DNA from: an uncultured Porphyromonas sp.
GTDB taxonomy: Bacteria > Bacteroidota > Bacteroidia > Bacteroidales > Porphyromonadaceae
Assembly: GCF_905372525.1 (NCBI RefSeq)
Contig: NZ_CAJPPN010000004.1
Span: 1 to 64,000, forward strand
Reading direction: 5' to 3'
DNA length: 64,000 bases
Shown here: in pieces, positions 45,561 to 53,617 of the stretch
How the letters are laid out: each line of letters starts with the position of its first letter
Position numbering within the stretch: the first letter of the stretch is position 1
Made by a program: the position numbers and the translations under genes
Notes under the pieces: generated by a model
What the model was told of the DNA's origin: nothing
The model's input: the letters and a program-made list of their open reading frames with translations, nothing else
Database searches by the model: none

Positions 45561-45771
45561 CATTATACCCCCTCCCCAAGCCAGTATATATGCCCCGTAC
45601 CAAATCAGTGTATATGCCCCGCACCAAGTCGCATAGCCGAGCCTTCTCCCACCCCTCTTTCCACCCCTTGCTTTAGCGACATATCACGTCCCCAAAGCCA
45701 ACGACTACCAGCCTCAAGGCCAGCCACCTAGGACTTCTTAGTAGGGGGTAGTATAGATGAGGTAAAAGTAG

Positions 45772-45779
45772 TACCTTTG
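45772..45779 (+). promoter_or_regulatory. -7 box (TACCTTTG) of the small membrane protein gene
   Basis: TACCTTTG lies 42 bp upstream of the ATG at 45822 and shows that the frame's earlier TTG is not used. Confidence 0.65.
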
Positions 45780-45821
45780 CAAAAGAGAATAATACCCTCG
45801 CCACACAAATACACACTCAAA

Positions 45822-46067
45822 ATGAAACGAGTACTCTTCAACCTGACGGTCTTGCTACTCATCGCCCTCATCATCCGTGTGGGCTACCTTGCCACCACTA
45901 TGCAGCCTGGAGAAGTCCTCCGCATGCAGAGTAACTCCCCCCTCCCCACGACAGAGGAACGTATGCCCTCATATTCTCGTTCCGACAGTCTCAGCACGGA
46001 CTCTGTACATCTCTATTCGCAGCGTCAAGATGCCTCGAGGGGTGCCTTTTGGTTTGGCATCCGCTAA
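45822..46067 (+). CDS. small membrane-anchored protein
   Basis: An 81-residue protein. One N-terminal hydrophobic helix (about 5-26; LFNLTVLLLIALIIRVGYLA) is followed by a polar Ser-rich region outside the membrane. I do not recognise a family. It has its own promoter box and a good terminator (46101-46122), so it is very likely a real gene. Its place after the bamA-ompH block suggests an envelope role, but nothing more can be said. Confidence 0.75.
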   Translation: MKRVLFNLTVLLLIALIIRVGYLATTMQPGEVLRMQSNSPLPTTEERMPSYSRSDSLSTDSVHLYSQRQDASRGAFWFGIR

Positions 46068-46100
46068 GGGGTAGACACCTACCCTTCATCTACATCTAGT

Positions 46101-46127
46101 TAGCCCCTTCACCGAGGGGCTAGCTTT
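46101..46127 (+). terminator. terminator of the small membrane protein gene
   Basis: An 8-bp stem TAGCCCCT/AGGGGCTA (46101-46108 with 46115-46122) is followed by a T-run. Confidence 0.88.
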
Positions 46128-46336
46128 TTCTCGCTCCAGAGGCGAGCCCCGCCAGCACAAGTAGCTAGGCATCCTATCTCTGCGGAGATAGCACAACCCA
46201 TCTAATGACCAAAGCGGGCACAGCCCACACACCGCCCAAAGCAGAGGTGAGAAGCCCTAACTAAGCCCCCTCTCTCCGCACTCCTTACTCCCCACACATA
46301 ATACACCCCGAAGAGGCCACGTAATCTTCACCCCAA

Positions 46337-46353
46337 TCACCTATGTAAGGTGA
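46337..46353. repeat. TCACC-TATGTAA-GGTGA palindrome (family copy 2, inverted)
   Basis: A short stem TCACC/GGTGA encloses TATGTAA, the reverse complement of the TTACATA loop of the copies at 10153 and 52054. As at 52033, it directly adjoins a CTCTCGGTA hairpin. Confidence 0.7.
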
Positions 46354-46359
46354 CGGAGA

Positions 46360-46453
46360 CGCTCATACCGAGAGCGCACTCACGCTCTCGGTATGAGCGC
46401 TGATGTCCTCTCGGTATGCACGCAGACCCGTTCTCGGCATGTACGCTAATTCC
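46360..46453. repeat. CTCTCGGTATG hairpin and 23-bp tandem repeats
   Basis: A perfect 17-bp inverted repeat (46360-46376 with 46383-46399) is followed by two more copies of the CTCTCGGTATG word. The three copies start at 46385, 46408 and 46431, an exact 23-bp step. The same GAGAGCGC...GCGCTCTCGGTA hairpin occurs at 52011-52050. Confidence 0.8.
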
Positions 46454-46552
46454 CCATCGCCCAGCATGATACAAAGGGAGTTGGATGAGAATGGGGAATT
46501 CCTCCACCTCGTGGGATCGCACTGCACACCCCATCAGGGTGGTGATAGCCCC

Positions 46553-46904
46553 TAGGGCTGACGCATGAACTCACTTTAGTGCGAGGGCAAGGTCGCCAAG
46601 GAGCATACGCCGAAGATAGAAGTATCTATCTCCTAGGCTAGATATGCCAAGCGAATACCTCCTACCTAAGAGGGATGAGTGTACACGTGTGTACACAACT
46701 GTATACCCACGTGTACACTACTGTATACACGCGTGTACACAAGTGCGCTCTAAGTATATCCTCTCCAGAGCTCGCTTGTATGTCTGTTTCTTGGCTATAA
46801 TACGTAGGATCTCTAGGGATGGGCTAAGATTCCCTGAGATATGAACTAATATCCCCGAAGATCCAAAGGCTGGAGTGTGCGAGAGAGATCATGCGTCAGC
46901 CCTA
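46553..46904 (+). mobile_element. MITE copy B with 16-bp TIRs and perfect 10-bp target duplication
   Basis: A 352-bp element. TIRs TAGGGCTGACGCATGA (46553-46568) and TCATGCGTCAGCCCTA (46889-46904) are perfect complements. TGATAGCCCC flanks it directly on both sides (46543-46552 and 46905-46914), a perfect 10-bp target duplication, so insertion was recent. It is inverted relative to copy A and about 85% identical to it by eye. It holds the three iterons at about 46680-46742. No transposase is present; an open frame across it (46644-46844) is not conserved between copies. Confidence 0.9.
46680..46742. repeat. three 18-bp palindromic iterons (in MITE B)
   Basis: On the plus strand: GTGTACACGTGTGTACAC, GTATACCCACGTGTACAC, GTATACACGCGTGTACAC, with 4-bp spacers (AACT, TACT). 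This is the reverse complement order of copy A. The coordinates are approximate by one or two bases. Confidence 0.85.
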
Positions 46905-47457
46905 TGATAGCCCCCCACTTGGGGGCTCACTGCGCCCCTACTTGTGATATTATGCCACACTGGCAGGGGGAAGACTGAGCCCCCTATTAGCCCACTACCT
47001 CCGACCTTGCAGGCTAGGATGGAGTGGACACAAGTGCTTGTGCGGATGTTGCGTTAAAACGGAAAGTCCCTACGGCATTCAGAGAGGACGCCGTAGGGAC
47101 TTCGTACCTTGACTGAAGCTGTCACACGGCATACCTTTCCCTTGGTCTTTTATACCTCGGTGATCAGTCGTACATTTGCGTACAACATCCCGCCTATATG
47201 AAGCTGACTCCTCCCATCCCCAGCCACGGACAGACACAGCCCCAAGCCCCCCTCGCTGTACAAAGCGTACCCTCGTAGGTCTCACCAAAGAGCGAATTCA
47301 CAGGAATGGGGCTCGGACTCTGCTCTCTGTAAAGCCAATAACAAACAGAATATAAGCTCAAGCAATACCCAAAGGAGGTATCAGCCCGCAGTCTCCCGCC
47401 CCTACTTAACGGAGAGCCCCCTATCCTCCCCTACGAACAAATAGAATACGAACGCAG
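46905..47457. other. non-coding interval before the NERD gene
   Basis: It contains a hairpin with a 13-bp perfect stem (47064-47076 with 47090-47102) and a possible -7 box TACATTTG (47171-47178). A 26-codon frame at 47198-47278 is too short and unsupported to call. Nothing else is evident. Confidence 0.45.
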
Positions 47458-48207
47458 ATGATGTCGCTATTTCTACCTCTTACTCTCGTCCTGCTCCTAC
47501 TATCGCTTTTCCTTAAATGGAATGAAGCAAAGATCAAGGGGCGGATCGGCGAGAAGCGTGTCTCCTCTGTCCTATCTACCCTCCCTGATGGCTACTTCCC
47601 GTTTGATAACGTACTCCTCCGAGACAGTGGCAGATCCACACAGATCGACCACGTCGTCGTGTCTCCCTACGGCATCTTCGTCATCGAGACGAAGAACTAC
47701 AAGGGCTGGATCTATGGGAAAAGGCATGCTGAGTACTGGACACAAAATATATACGGGACGAAGTTTCCCCTGCGCAACCCAGTCAGACAGAACTATGCCC
47801 ATACCAGAGCACTACAGGAGCTACTAGGGATACCTCTCAATCGGTTCGTTCAGATCGTGGTCTTCCTCGATAGGGCTGAGCTAAAGGGGTATATGGATGA
47901 ACGTGTGGTGTACCTGAGCCAGCTACGGGAATTCATCTTGAGCCACTCAACGGAAAGGCTAACGACCGAAGAAGTGGCCTCATTTAGGGACCTTATCCAC
48001 ACCAGTGATGTCCGAGGGTCGAAAGCAGCGAAGCGACATATCCTATACGTTCGGGCAAGGGTGCAGGAGCGACAGCGACTGATCGAGAGCCGTATTTGCC
48101 CGAGATGTGGAGGGCAACTGCTCGTCCGCCAAGGGCCATATAGCTCCTTCCTGGGCTGTAGCAACTACCCACGCTGTCGCTTCACTGCCTCCGACTCGGG
48201 GCACTGA
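47458..48207 (+). CDS. NERD-domain protein with topoisomerase-type C4 zinc finger
   Basis: A 249-residue protein. One N-terminal transmembrane helix (about 3-19) precedes a NERD (nuclease-related) domain (about 27-150). That domain has GEKRV and a putative D-x(n)-E-x-K site: D64 in STQIDHVVV, and E77 and K79 in FVIETKNYKG. The C-terminal C4 zinc ribbon (CPRCGGQLL and LGCSNYPRCRF, about 215-243) is of the type found in topoisomerase I tails. It is probably a membrane-tethered DNA-binding nuclease. Related proteins occur in housekeeping and defence settings. The start codon is ATG 47458 or 47461. Confidence 0.88.
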   Translation: MMSLFLPLTLVLLLLSLFLKWNEAKIKGRIGEKRVSSVLSTLPDGYFPFDNVLLRDSGRSTQIDHVVVSPYGIFVIETKNYKGWIYGKRHAEYWTQNIYGTKFPLRNPVRQNYAHTRALQELLGIPLNRFVQIVVFLDRAELKGYMDERVVYLSQLREFILSHSTERLTTEEVASFRDLIHTSDVRGSKAAKRHILYVRARVQERQRLIESRICPRCGGQLLVRQGPYSSFLGCSNYPRCRFTASDSGH

Positions 48208-48264
48208 TCTCACTACGGCGCAAGAGTTGCCAGCGAAGACTTATACACGCTGGAGCTCATACAT

Positions 48265-48303
48265 GTAGCCCCGATGGCGTCCTTGGGATGCCATCGGGGC
48301 TAC
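48265..48303. terminator. hairpin between converging genes
   Basis: A perfect 14-bp stem (48265-48278 with 48290-48303) lies between the NERD gene and the converging esterase gene. No long T-run is present on either side. Confidence 0.65.
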
Positions 48304-48337
48304 TTGTGTGCGAGAGCGGGATCGTAGTGACCTCGCC

Positions 48338-49696
48338 TTAGAGTGGGATATTGACCTTGGCGGGAAAGACTCTCTTGGGGTCACCGAAGCGGGCTATGGC
48401 CTCCGCCATCACCCCCTTGCTGGGCTTCAAGATACCAGAGAATACCTCCCGTCCATTATGCCGAACCACTACGGGCTTAGTGAAGTCCACTTCGTCGATA
48501 TAGAGCGTCAGTGTACCCTGTGCTGTCCCGTGGAGGAGCTTGCTCTTGACCTCGAAGGTATTGCCCTCATGCTGCACATCTAGGTGTAGACGGGCATCCC
48601 CACTGTGCTTCACCTTACCGAAGCCCAGATAATAGACACCATCGGAGAAGCCATCATCTATATTGTAGTAGGTATAGCTGATGTGCTTGGGGTAGGTGCG
48701 TCGCTTGTGCTGAGCCAGCCATGGAGTCATCGTCAGATAGGGGATCGTATGCCCGTGGTCAGGGATGATATTGCTCTCGTGGATGAAGTCTCCGGGGTTC
48801 GCCTTCGCTAGCTCATCGAGCTTGTCCCGCCAGTCCCTAGCGTTGAGGCTACGATCATACTCGTAGTCACGTGCACCGACGTCGAAGCGCAGGGCTACAT
48901 TGCGCAGGTTCTCTGCTAGGTCAAGGTGTTCAATAGCCGCAGCCAAGGGACCAATGGCAGCGAAGTAGTCGGGCATATAGAGAGCTAGGCGAAAGGCTCC
49001 ATATCCCCCCTCGGATATACCCGTGAGATAGACTCTATCGGGGTCGGCATCCCCTCGGAGCACAGCCACCTGATAGGCTCGGCGGAAGGCTGCACGCTGC
49101 GGAGCGTAGTGCCACCGTCCCTTGCGATCGTCCGCCATACGGGGGACGAAGTACAGAGCTGGACGATTGGGGTAGCTATCGGTGAAGGACATGAGGGTGT
49201 ACCACTCCTGCTCGTTGATCTCCGAGGTCCAGGGGCCTGGCTCATTGGGGTAACGTCCTCCGCCGTGCAGGTTGATGAAGAAGGGGTATCCCCCCTCGGG
49301 CTTAGTCCCCTTGGCGAAGAGGTGGAGCTGCATCCTCTCCCCTCCCGGAAGCTCCCAGACGAGTGCACGAGGGGCATTGAGTGCCCAGTCGCTCTCGCCG
49401 AGTCGCTCCTCATTGGCTCGCCGCCAGAGCGACCACAGGTGCACCCGCTGAGCCTCATAGTCCGAGCTAGGCACGTAGTCCTGATAGCTAGCCCTAGGGG
49501 CATCCTGAGGACTCACGACGTCTATCTGCTGACGTAGGTAGCTGACAAGTGCCTCATCCCCTACAGTGGAGGGCTCGGGGCTAGGTGTAGCCTGACGGCA
49601 CCCGACGAGGGTGAGGGCGAGGAGAGAGAGGGCGAGAGCCGAGTGGCTGACTCGGCTCCCGCCTCTGGTGGCATAGCTATGCATGGTAGGACGCAT
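48338..49696 (-). CDS. lipoprotein alpha/beta hydrolase (esterase-like)
   Basis: A roughly 450-residue lipoprotein (lipobox LVGC after a hydrophobic ALALSLLALTL). The esterase-like core has LHGGGRYP (oxyanion region) and the nucleophile elbow GISEGG near residue 225. A possible acid lies in FDVGARDYEY and the catalytic His in IPDHGHTIPYL. A C-terminal beta-domain (about 350-450) may bind ligand. GTG 49699 is the first possible start; ATG 49696 or 49684 is likelier. It begins just beyond the upstream LRR gene's stop, so they form one operon. The substrate is unknown. Confidence 0.8.
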   Translation of the reverse strand: MRPTMHSYATRGGSRVSHSALALSLLALTLVGCRQATPSPEPSTVGDEALVSYLRQQIDVVSPQDAPRASYQDYVPSSDYEAQRVHLWSLWRRANEERLGESDWALNAPRALVWELPGGERMQLHLFAKGTKPEGGYPFFINLHGGGRYPNEPGPWTSEINEQEWYTLMSFTDSYPNRPALYFVPRMADDRKGRWHYAPQRAAFRRAYQVAVLRGDADPDRVYLTGISEGGYGAFRLALYMPDYFAAIGPLAAAIEHLDLAENLRNVALRFDVGARDYEYDRSLNARDWRDKLDELAKANPGDFIHESNIIPDHGHTIPYLTMTPWLAQHKRRTYPKHISYTYYNIDDGFSDGVYYLGFGKVKHSGDARLHLDVQHEGNTFEVKSKLLHGTAQGTLTLYIDEVDFTKPVVVRHNGREVFSGILKPSKGVMAEAIARFGDPKRVFPAKVNIPL

Positions 49697-49699
49697 CAC

Positions 49700-50662
49700 C
49701 TATTGCTCCTCGAAGCGACTAGCCTTGTCGGCTGACCACTGCCACTTCTCCAGGAAGCTCTTCGTCTTGCCCTTGCCTACACGGATGACGCACTTGCGTA
49801 CCCCAGCCTGCTCCCACACGACCGAGCCAAAGGGATCGAGGAGCTGCCCCTTGCTCCCCCGCTGTAGGGCGGGTGCGTCCCCGAGGAAGGTGATACGCTC
49901 CAGCTGGGCACATTGGTCGAAGGCCTGAGTCTGTAGCTCCGTCACCCCAGCGGGGATCTCGATGGTACGCAGGCTCTGGCAGAAGTAGAAGCAACGGGCA
50001 GGGATGACCTTGATCTTGCTGGGGAGGTTGATGGTCTCCATCTTCTTGTTGTTCCAGAAGGCCTCAGGTAGGATCTCCTCCACCGACTCGGGGAGGATAA
50101 TCTTCTTGACCCGCTCATTGAAGAGCGCCCCACCGAAGATGCGGAGCTTGTCCCCAGGGAAGACGATCTCCTCGGCACGGGTGTAGCTGAACCACCCCGT
50201 GGGGATACGTCTCAGCGTCGCCGGGGCAATGATCTTCTTCAGGCTCTTATTGTCCTTGAGCCCGTACTCATCGTCGGTTATCCCGAGGGCGACACGGCTC
50301 AGGTCTACCTCCTCGAGCTTCTGCAGGCTGTAACGGATGAAGTCACAGTCGTCCTGATTGATCGCTCCAGAGGTGAGGAGCAGGATACGGATCTTCGATA
50401 GGTCCTTCCCCTTGAGTGCAGCCTCTAGTCCCCCAGCCTGGGGGACAGCGACCCGTACCTCACCCTCACGTAGGGCAGGGAGGACTTCCTTGGGGTTAGG
50501 GTCGGTGGGGTTAGCCGGATTATTAGGCTTCTTCGTGGCGCCCGAATGGCCATTAGTATTCTCTTCCTTCTTGGGCTTTGGCTCAGTCTTGCTACAGGCA
50601 AGGATCGTCGAGCCAACTAGGATCGCCATGCTACAGAGGGCGATTAGCTTCTTGTAGTTCAT
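49700..50662 (-). CDS. BspA-type leucine-rich-repeat lipoprotein 1
   Basis: A 320-residue lipoprotein (lipobox ILAC, Cys at residue 23) with a Lys/Asn/Pro-rich linker to about 60. A short domain (REGEVRVAVPQAGGLEAALKG) shared with the next gene follows. Then come LRR_5/BspA repeats: KKIIAPATLRRIPTGWF, KKIILPESVEEILPEAF, ETINLPSKIKVIPARCF, RTIEIPAGVTELQTQAF. Such proteins bind host or bacterial surface ligands. It is a tandem paralogue of 50774-51667. Confidence 0.88.
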   Translation of the reverse strand: MNYKKLIALCSMAILVGSTILACSKTEPKPKKEENTNGHSGATKKPNNPANPTDPNPKEVLPALREGEVRVAVPQAGGLEAALKGKDLSKIRILLLTSGAINQDDCDFIRYSLQKLEEVDLSRVALGITDDEYGLKDNKSLKKIIAPATLRRIPTGWFSYTRAEEIVFPGDKLRIFGGALFNERVKKIILPESVEEILPEAFWNNKKMETINLPSKIKVIPARCFYFCQSLRTIEIPAGVTELQTQAFDQCAQLERITFLGDAPALQRGSKGQLLDPFGSVVWEQAGVRKCVIRVGKGKTKSFLEKWQWSADKASRFEEQ

Positions 50663-50697
50663 AGTGGTATATCTGAGTGAGGATAATAGATGATGAC

Positions 50698-50743
50698 CGC
50701 ACAGCCCCCTCTTCTATCACGGAGGCTAGAGAGGAGGGCTGTG
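50698..50743 (-). terminator. hairpin between the LRR genes
   Basis: Complementary arms GCACAGCCC(C)CTCT and AGAGGAGGGCTGTGC lie between the two LRR genes. It may end or attenuate the upstream gene's transcript. No T-run is seen. Confidence 0.55.
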
Positions 50744-50773
50744 CGAGGATCGTGGATAGGTAATGCTCGTCTC

Positions 50774-51667
50774 TTATTCGGCCTCGACGAACCACTTAGC
50801 ACTCCGAGCCTTAGGTCCCCAGCCTAGAGCCTTGAGGTAGTCGGCCTTCGTCCCCTTAGGTACGGTGATCTTAGGCTCTAGAGACGTGAAGTCGTAGCCC
50901 TCGAAGGCATTTTCATCTAGCTCGTTGGCGGTGAACTTCGGGGCGGGGCAGAGGAAGACGATTTCCTTGAGCTTGGCACATCCAGCGAAGACATTGTCCT
51001 TGATCTCCTTGACACTCGCTGGGATCGTGAGCTTGACTAGGCGACGACAGCCCTTGAAGGCTCCCACGGGGATCACCTTAAGGTTCGTCGGCAGGGTGAT
51101 GCTCTCATAGTTGCTCCCTGCGAAGGCTTCCCCGCCGAGCTCCTCGACCGAGCTGGGCAGGACGATGCTCTTGAGCTTCTCGTTGTAGGTCGCCCCGCCG
51201 AAGTACTTGAGCTTGCCCTCGGGGAGGATGATCTCCTCGGCGAGGGTATTGGAGAGCCAATTCTTCTCCGTCCGCTCGAGGCTCGTTGGGACGGTGATCT
51301 TGCGAAGTGAGCTATTATTGTAGAAGCCCTTGTCCTCGCTCCCGAGGCTGAGGGCAGCGTCACGGAGGTCGATCTCCGTTATCTTGAGGCTCTTGGTCAC
51401 GAAGTCGAGGTCTGCCTGGTTCAGAGTCCCAGAGAGGACGACGAGTTTGGTGAGCTTCGCCAGGTCTTCACCCTTGAGGGCGGCCTCTAGTCCACCCGGA
51501 GTGGGGACAGCGACACGGGCTTCGCCGGGCACCTTGGGAGTCTCGGGCTTGACAACAGGTGGTTTCTCTGGGGTAGGCTTGGGTTGAGGAGTCTCCTTGG
51601 CGCAGGAGGTCACGAGTATCCCAGCGACTGCGAGGCAGCCAAGGACAACTATTCTCTGAAGTCTCAT
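50774..51667 (-). CDS. BspA-type leucine-rich-repeat lipoprotein 2
   Basis: A 297-residue lipoprotein (lipobox VTSC, Cys at residue 22) with a Pro/Lys linker. The EARVAVPTPGGLEAALKGEDLAKL segment is nearly the same as in its neighbour. LRR_5 repeats follow: RKITVPTSLERTEKNWL, KSIVLPSSVEELGGEAF, ESITLPTNLKVIPVGAF, VKLTIPASVKEIKDNVF. The two genes arose by duplication and are clearly diverged. The -7 box is at 51731-51738. Confidence 0.88.
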   Translation of the reverse strand: MRLQRIVVLGCLAVAGILVTSCAKETPQPKPTPEKPPVVKPETPKVPGEARVAVPTPGGLEAALKGEDLAKLTKLVVLSGTLNQADLDFVTKSLKITEIDLRDAALSLGSEDKGFYNNSSLRKITVPTSLERTEKNWLSNTLAEEIILPEGKLKYFGGATYNEKLKSIVLPSSVEELGGEAFAGSNYESITLPTNLKVIPVGAFKGCRRLVKLTIPASVKEIKDNVFAGCAKLKEIVFLCPAPKFTANELDENAFEGYDFTSLEPKITVPKGTKADYLKALGWGPKARSAKWFVEAE

Positions 51668-51730
51668 CTTGCTTATAACTTAGAATTACAGTTGGGTAAA
51701 GGACAGGGTGACATCACCCTAAAATCGTCG

Positions 51731-51738
51731 CAAAGATA
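51731..51738 (-). promoter_or_regulatory. -7 box (TATCTTTG) of the LRR operon
   Basis: The minus strand reads TATCTTTG, 63 bp upstream of the LRR gene start. Confidence 0.6.
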
Positions 51739-52010
51739 GAGCCATTCGGGGACTAGGACACCCCTCCCCTCGCACCTACACATTTGTAGGGATAGCGCAC
51801 GAAGTCCCTAACTAACAGCTTATTGCCCCTACTCTACACGTACGAATAGCCCTCTAGGGCGAGAGAATAACGGAGGAAAATACATAATAGTAGGTAGAGG
51901 CGGGCAGACGAGGATCATCGTGTGGGCGGTAGCTCCTCTGGTGGGCTAGACGAGGCTTCTTGACCCCACTCCTAACATCCTCTGTATCAATGCTACCGAG
52001 AGAGCCTCAA
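51739..52010. other. non-coding interval
   Basis: No gene or repeat is supported before the palindromes that start at 52011. Confidence 0.4.
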
Positions 52011-52050
52011 CGCTCTTACCGAGAGCGCACTTGCGCTCTCGGTAAGAGCG
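52011..52050. repeat. 18-bp hairpin of the CTCTCGGTA type
   Basis: A perfect 18-bp inverted repeat (52011-52028 with 52033-52050) with loop ACTT. It closely resembles the hairpin at 46360-46399 and directly adjoins the TTACATA palindrome, as there. Confidence 0.85.
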
Positions 52051-52053
52051 TCC

Positions 52054-52076
52054 CCATCACCTTACATAGGTGATGG
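52054..52076. repeat. CCATCACC-TTACATA-GGTGATGG palindrome (family copy 3)
   Basis: An 8-bp stem with the TTACATA loop found at 10153-10195 and, inverted, at 46337-46353. The following GCGCTCTAAGTATA word (about 52094) also occurs in the MITEs. Confidence 0.8.
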
Positions 52077-52211
52077 AAGCGATCATTATAGGAGCGCAAA
52101 GGCGCTCTAAGTATAGTCATCTCACCCCTCTTGGGAAGCCCCTCACAGAAGCCGTTCGGAGCCCCCCTGACGGCTAAGGCCACCGCCCCCGCTCTGCTCC
52201 GCCCTTGTCTG

Positions 52212-52385
52212 CCCCTCGCTCCCATCGCTAGTCCTCCCGAGGGCTAAAGGTGGCCAACCCTACTCCACCACACTACCAGCCCCTCGCTCCCATCGCTAGT
52301 CCTCCCAAGGGTTAAAGGTGGCCAACCCTACTCCACCTCCCTACCAGCCCCTCACTCCCGTCGCTAGCCCCCGAGGGTTCATCGG
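52212..52385. repeat. 68-bp tandem repeat, about 2.6 copies
   Basis: CCCCTCGCTCCCATCGCTAG starts at 52212 and 52280, and a variant starts at 52348, an exact 68-bp step. The first two units are nearly identical; the third is truncated and diverged. It is non-coding. Confidence 0.85.
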
Positions 52386-52466
52386 CTAGACGGGCTGAAG
52401 GGCTAGCCCGAGCCCCTCGGGGAAGAGCTCTGGGCGGGGGAGGAGGGTCATTTGGGGTAGTTGAGT

Positions 52467-52474
52467 TATTTTTG
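52467..52474 (+). promoter_or_regulatory. -7 box (TATTTTTG) of the metal-ABC operon
   Basis: TATTTTTG (TAnnTTTG form), about 79 bp before the ATG at 52553. Confidence 0.5.
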
Positions 52475-52552
52475 CAGTTGCATCTTGCCCTACTCCTTGC
52501 GCTCCATACTCACCTCGGAGCGGGAGCAGCATGGGATGCAAAGCGACAAACA

Positions 52553-53617
52553 ATGAGCAAGCCATATACATATTATACAGAGTCCCCCATGCACCCTACC
52601 CTACTCGGTCGTCTGAGAAGGGCTGGCACAGGACTACTCCTGCTGTGCCTCGTCAGCCTCGTCCTGAGCGCATGCCGAGAGCAGCGACGAGCAGACGGAC
52701 GGGTGGCTATCACGACGACCATCGCCCCTGCAGCCTCGCTCATTCAGGAGATCGGGGGCGACCTCGTCTCCGTCACCACACTCCTCCCCAAGGGTAATAA
52801 CCCCGAGAACTACGAGCCTACCCCCCGGGATATACAAGCCCTCTCGGAGAGTAAGGGCTACTTCTATATCGGAGACCTCGGCTTCGAGCGTAGTTGGATC
52901 GATCGAATCCACACCCTACAGCCCGAGCTCCCCCTCCTACGCTTAGACGGCGAGCTCGCCTCGGCGCCCCATGGGCACAGCCACGATGGGCTCGTGCACG
53001 ACCCACACTACTGGACGAGCCTCAGGGGCCTTAGGGCGATGACCCAGTCGATCCTCTCCGGACTCTCCGCTGTGGACAGCACGCACCGAGCCCAGTATGT
53101 GGAGGGGGCGACACGACTAGGCCGAGGACTCGATAGCCTAGAGGGAGCACTGAGGACACAGCTCCAGAGCCTACCCTCCCGGAGCTTCGTGATCTATCAC
53201 CCCTCCCTCTCGGAGTTCGCCAGCGAATGGTCGCTAGAGCAACTCGTCCTAGAGGAGGACGGCAAGGAGCCCTCGCCCACTCACCTCGAGCAGGTCATCC
53301 GTCGTGCACGGGCAGCAGGGGTACGGGTGGTCTTTGTGCAAAAGGAGTTTGAGAGCAAGCTCGTACACAGCATTGCCTCCGAGCTGGGGGCTCAGACCTA
53401 TGAGATCAATCCCCTAGATGGAGATTGGCGAGGGGAGCTCCTTCGGATAGCCCGTGCGCTCTCCGGGGCTACACAGTCCACACCCCAAGGGGGCACACCG
53501 GAGACAGTCCAGTCCACTACCCAAGGGACGACGCAGGGAGCGACACCATCCTCTACCCAGAGCCCAGCAGCCCTAGGCGAAGGTCTCCCCACGAACCCCA
53601 CGCGAGAGAGCCGATGA
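52553..53617 (+). CDS. metal ABC transporter substrate-binding lipoprotein (ZnuA/cluster A-I type)
   Basis: A roughly 354-residue lipoprotein with lipobox LSAC. It binds zinc or manganese in the periplasm. Family features are VAITTTIAPAASLIQEIGGD, VTTLLPKGNNPENYEPTP, DLGFERSW, and the His-rich HGHSHDGLVHDPHYWTS. The usual first His ligand (PHxYEPTP) reads PENYEPTP, a change I have also seen in Bacteroidetes relatives. The C-terminus is an unusual Thr/Gln/Ser-rich low-complexity tail of about 45 residues. ATG 52589 (MHPTLLGRLRR) is an alternative start that gives a shorter signal peptide. The stop overlaps the ATPase start (ATGA). Confidence 0.87.
   Translation: MSKPYTYYTESPMHPTLLGRLRRAGTGLLLLCLVSLVLSACREQRRADGRVAITTTIAPAASLIQEIGGDLVSVTTLLPKGNNPENYEPTPRDIQALSESKGYFYIGDLGFERSWIDRIHTLQPELPLLRLDGELASAPHGHSHDGLVHDPHYWTSLRGLRAMTQSILSGLSAVDSTHRAQYVEGATRLGRGLDSLEGALRTQLQSLPSRSFVIYHPSLSEFASEWSLEQLVLEEDGKEPSPTHLEQVIRRARAAGVRVVFVQKEFESKLVHSIASELGAQTYEINPLDGDWRGELLRIARALSGATQSTPQGGTPETVQSTTQGTTQGATPSSTQSPAALGEGLPTNPTRESR

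Noticed and set aside
46644..46844. Open frame of 66 codons in MITE B
   Set aside because: It runs through the iterons and leaves no equivalent frame in copies A and C, so it is not a conserved product of the element.
47198..47278. 26-codon frame after a possible TACATTTG box
   Set aside because: Too short, Pro-rich, no family, and the box lacks further support.
53425..53613. N-terminal extension of the ABC ATPase frame
   Set aside because: It lies within the substrate-binding gene; the ATPase fold begins at the ATG overlapping that gene's stop.
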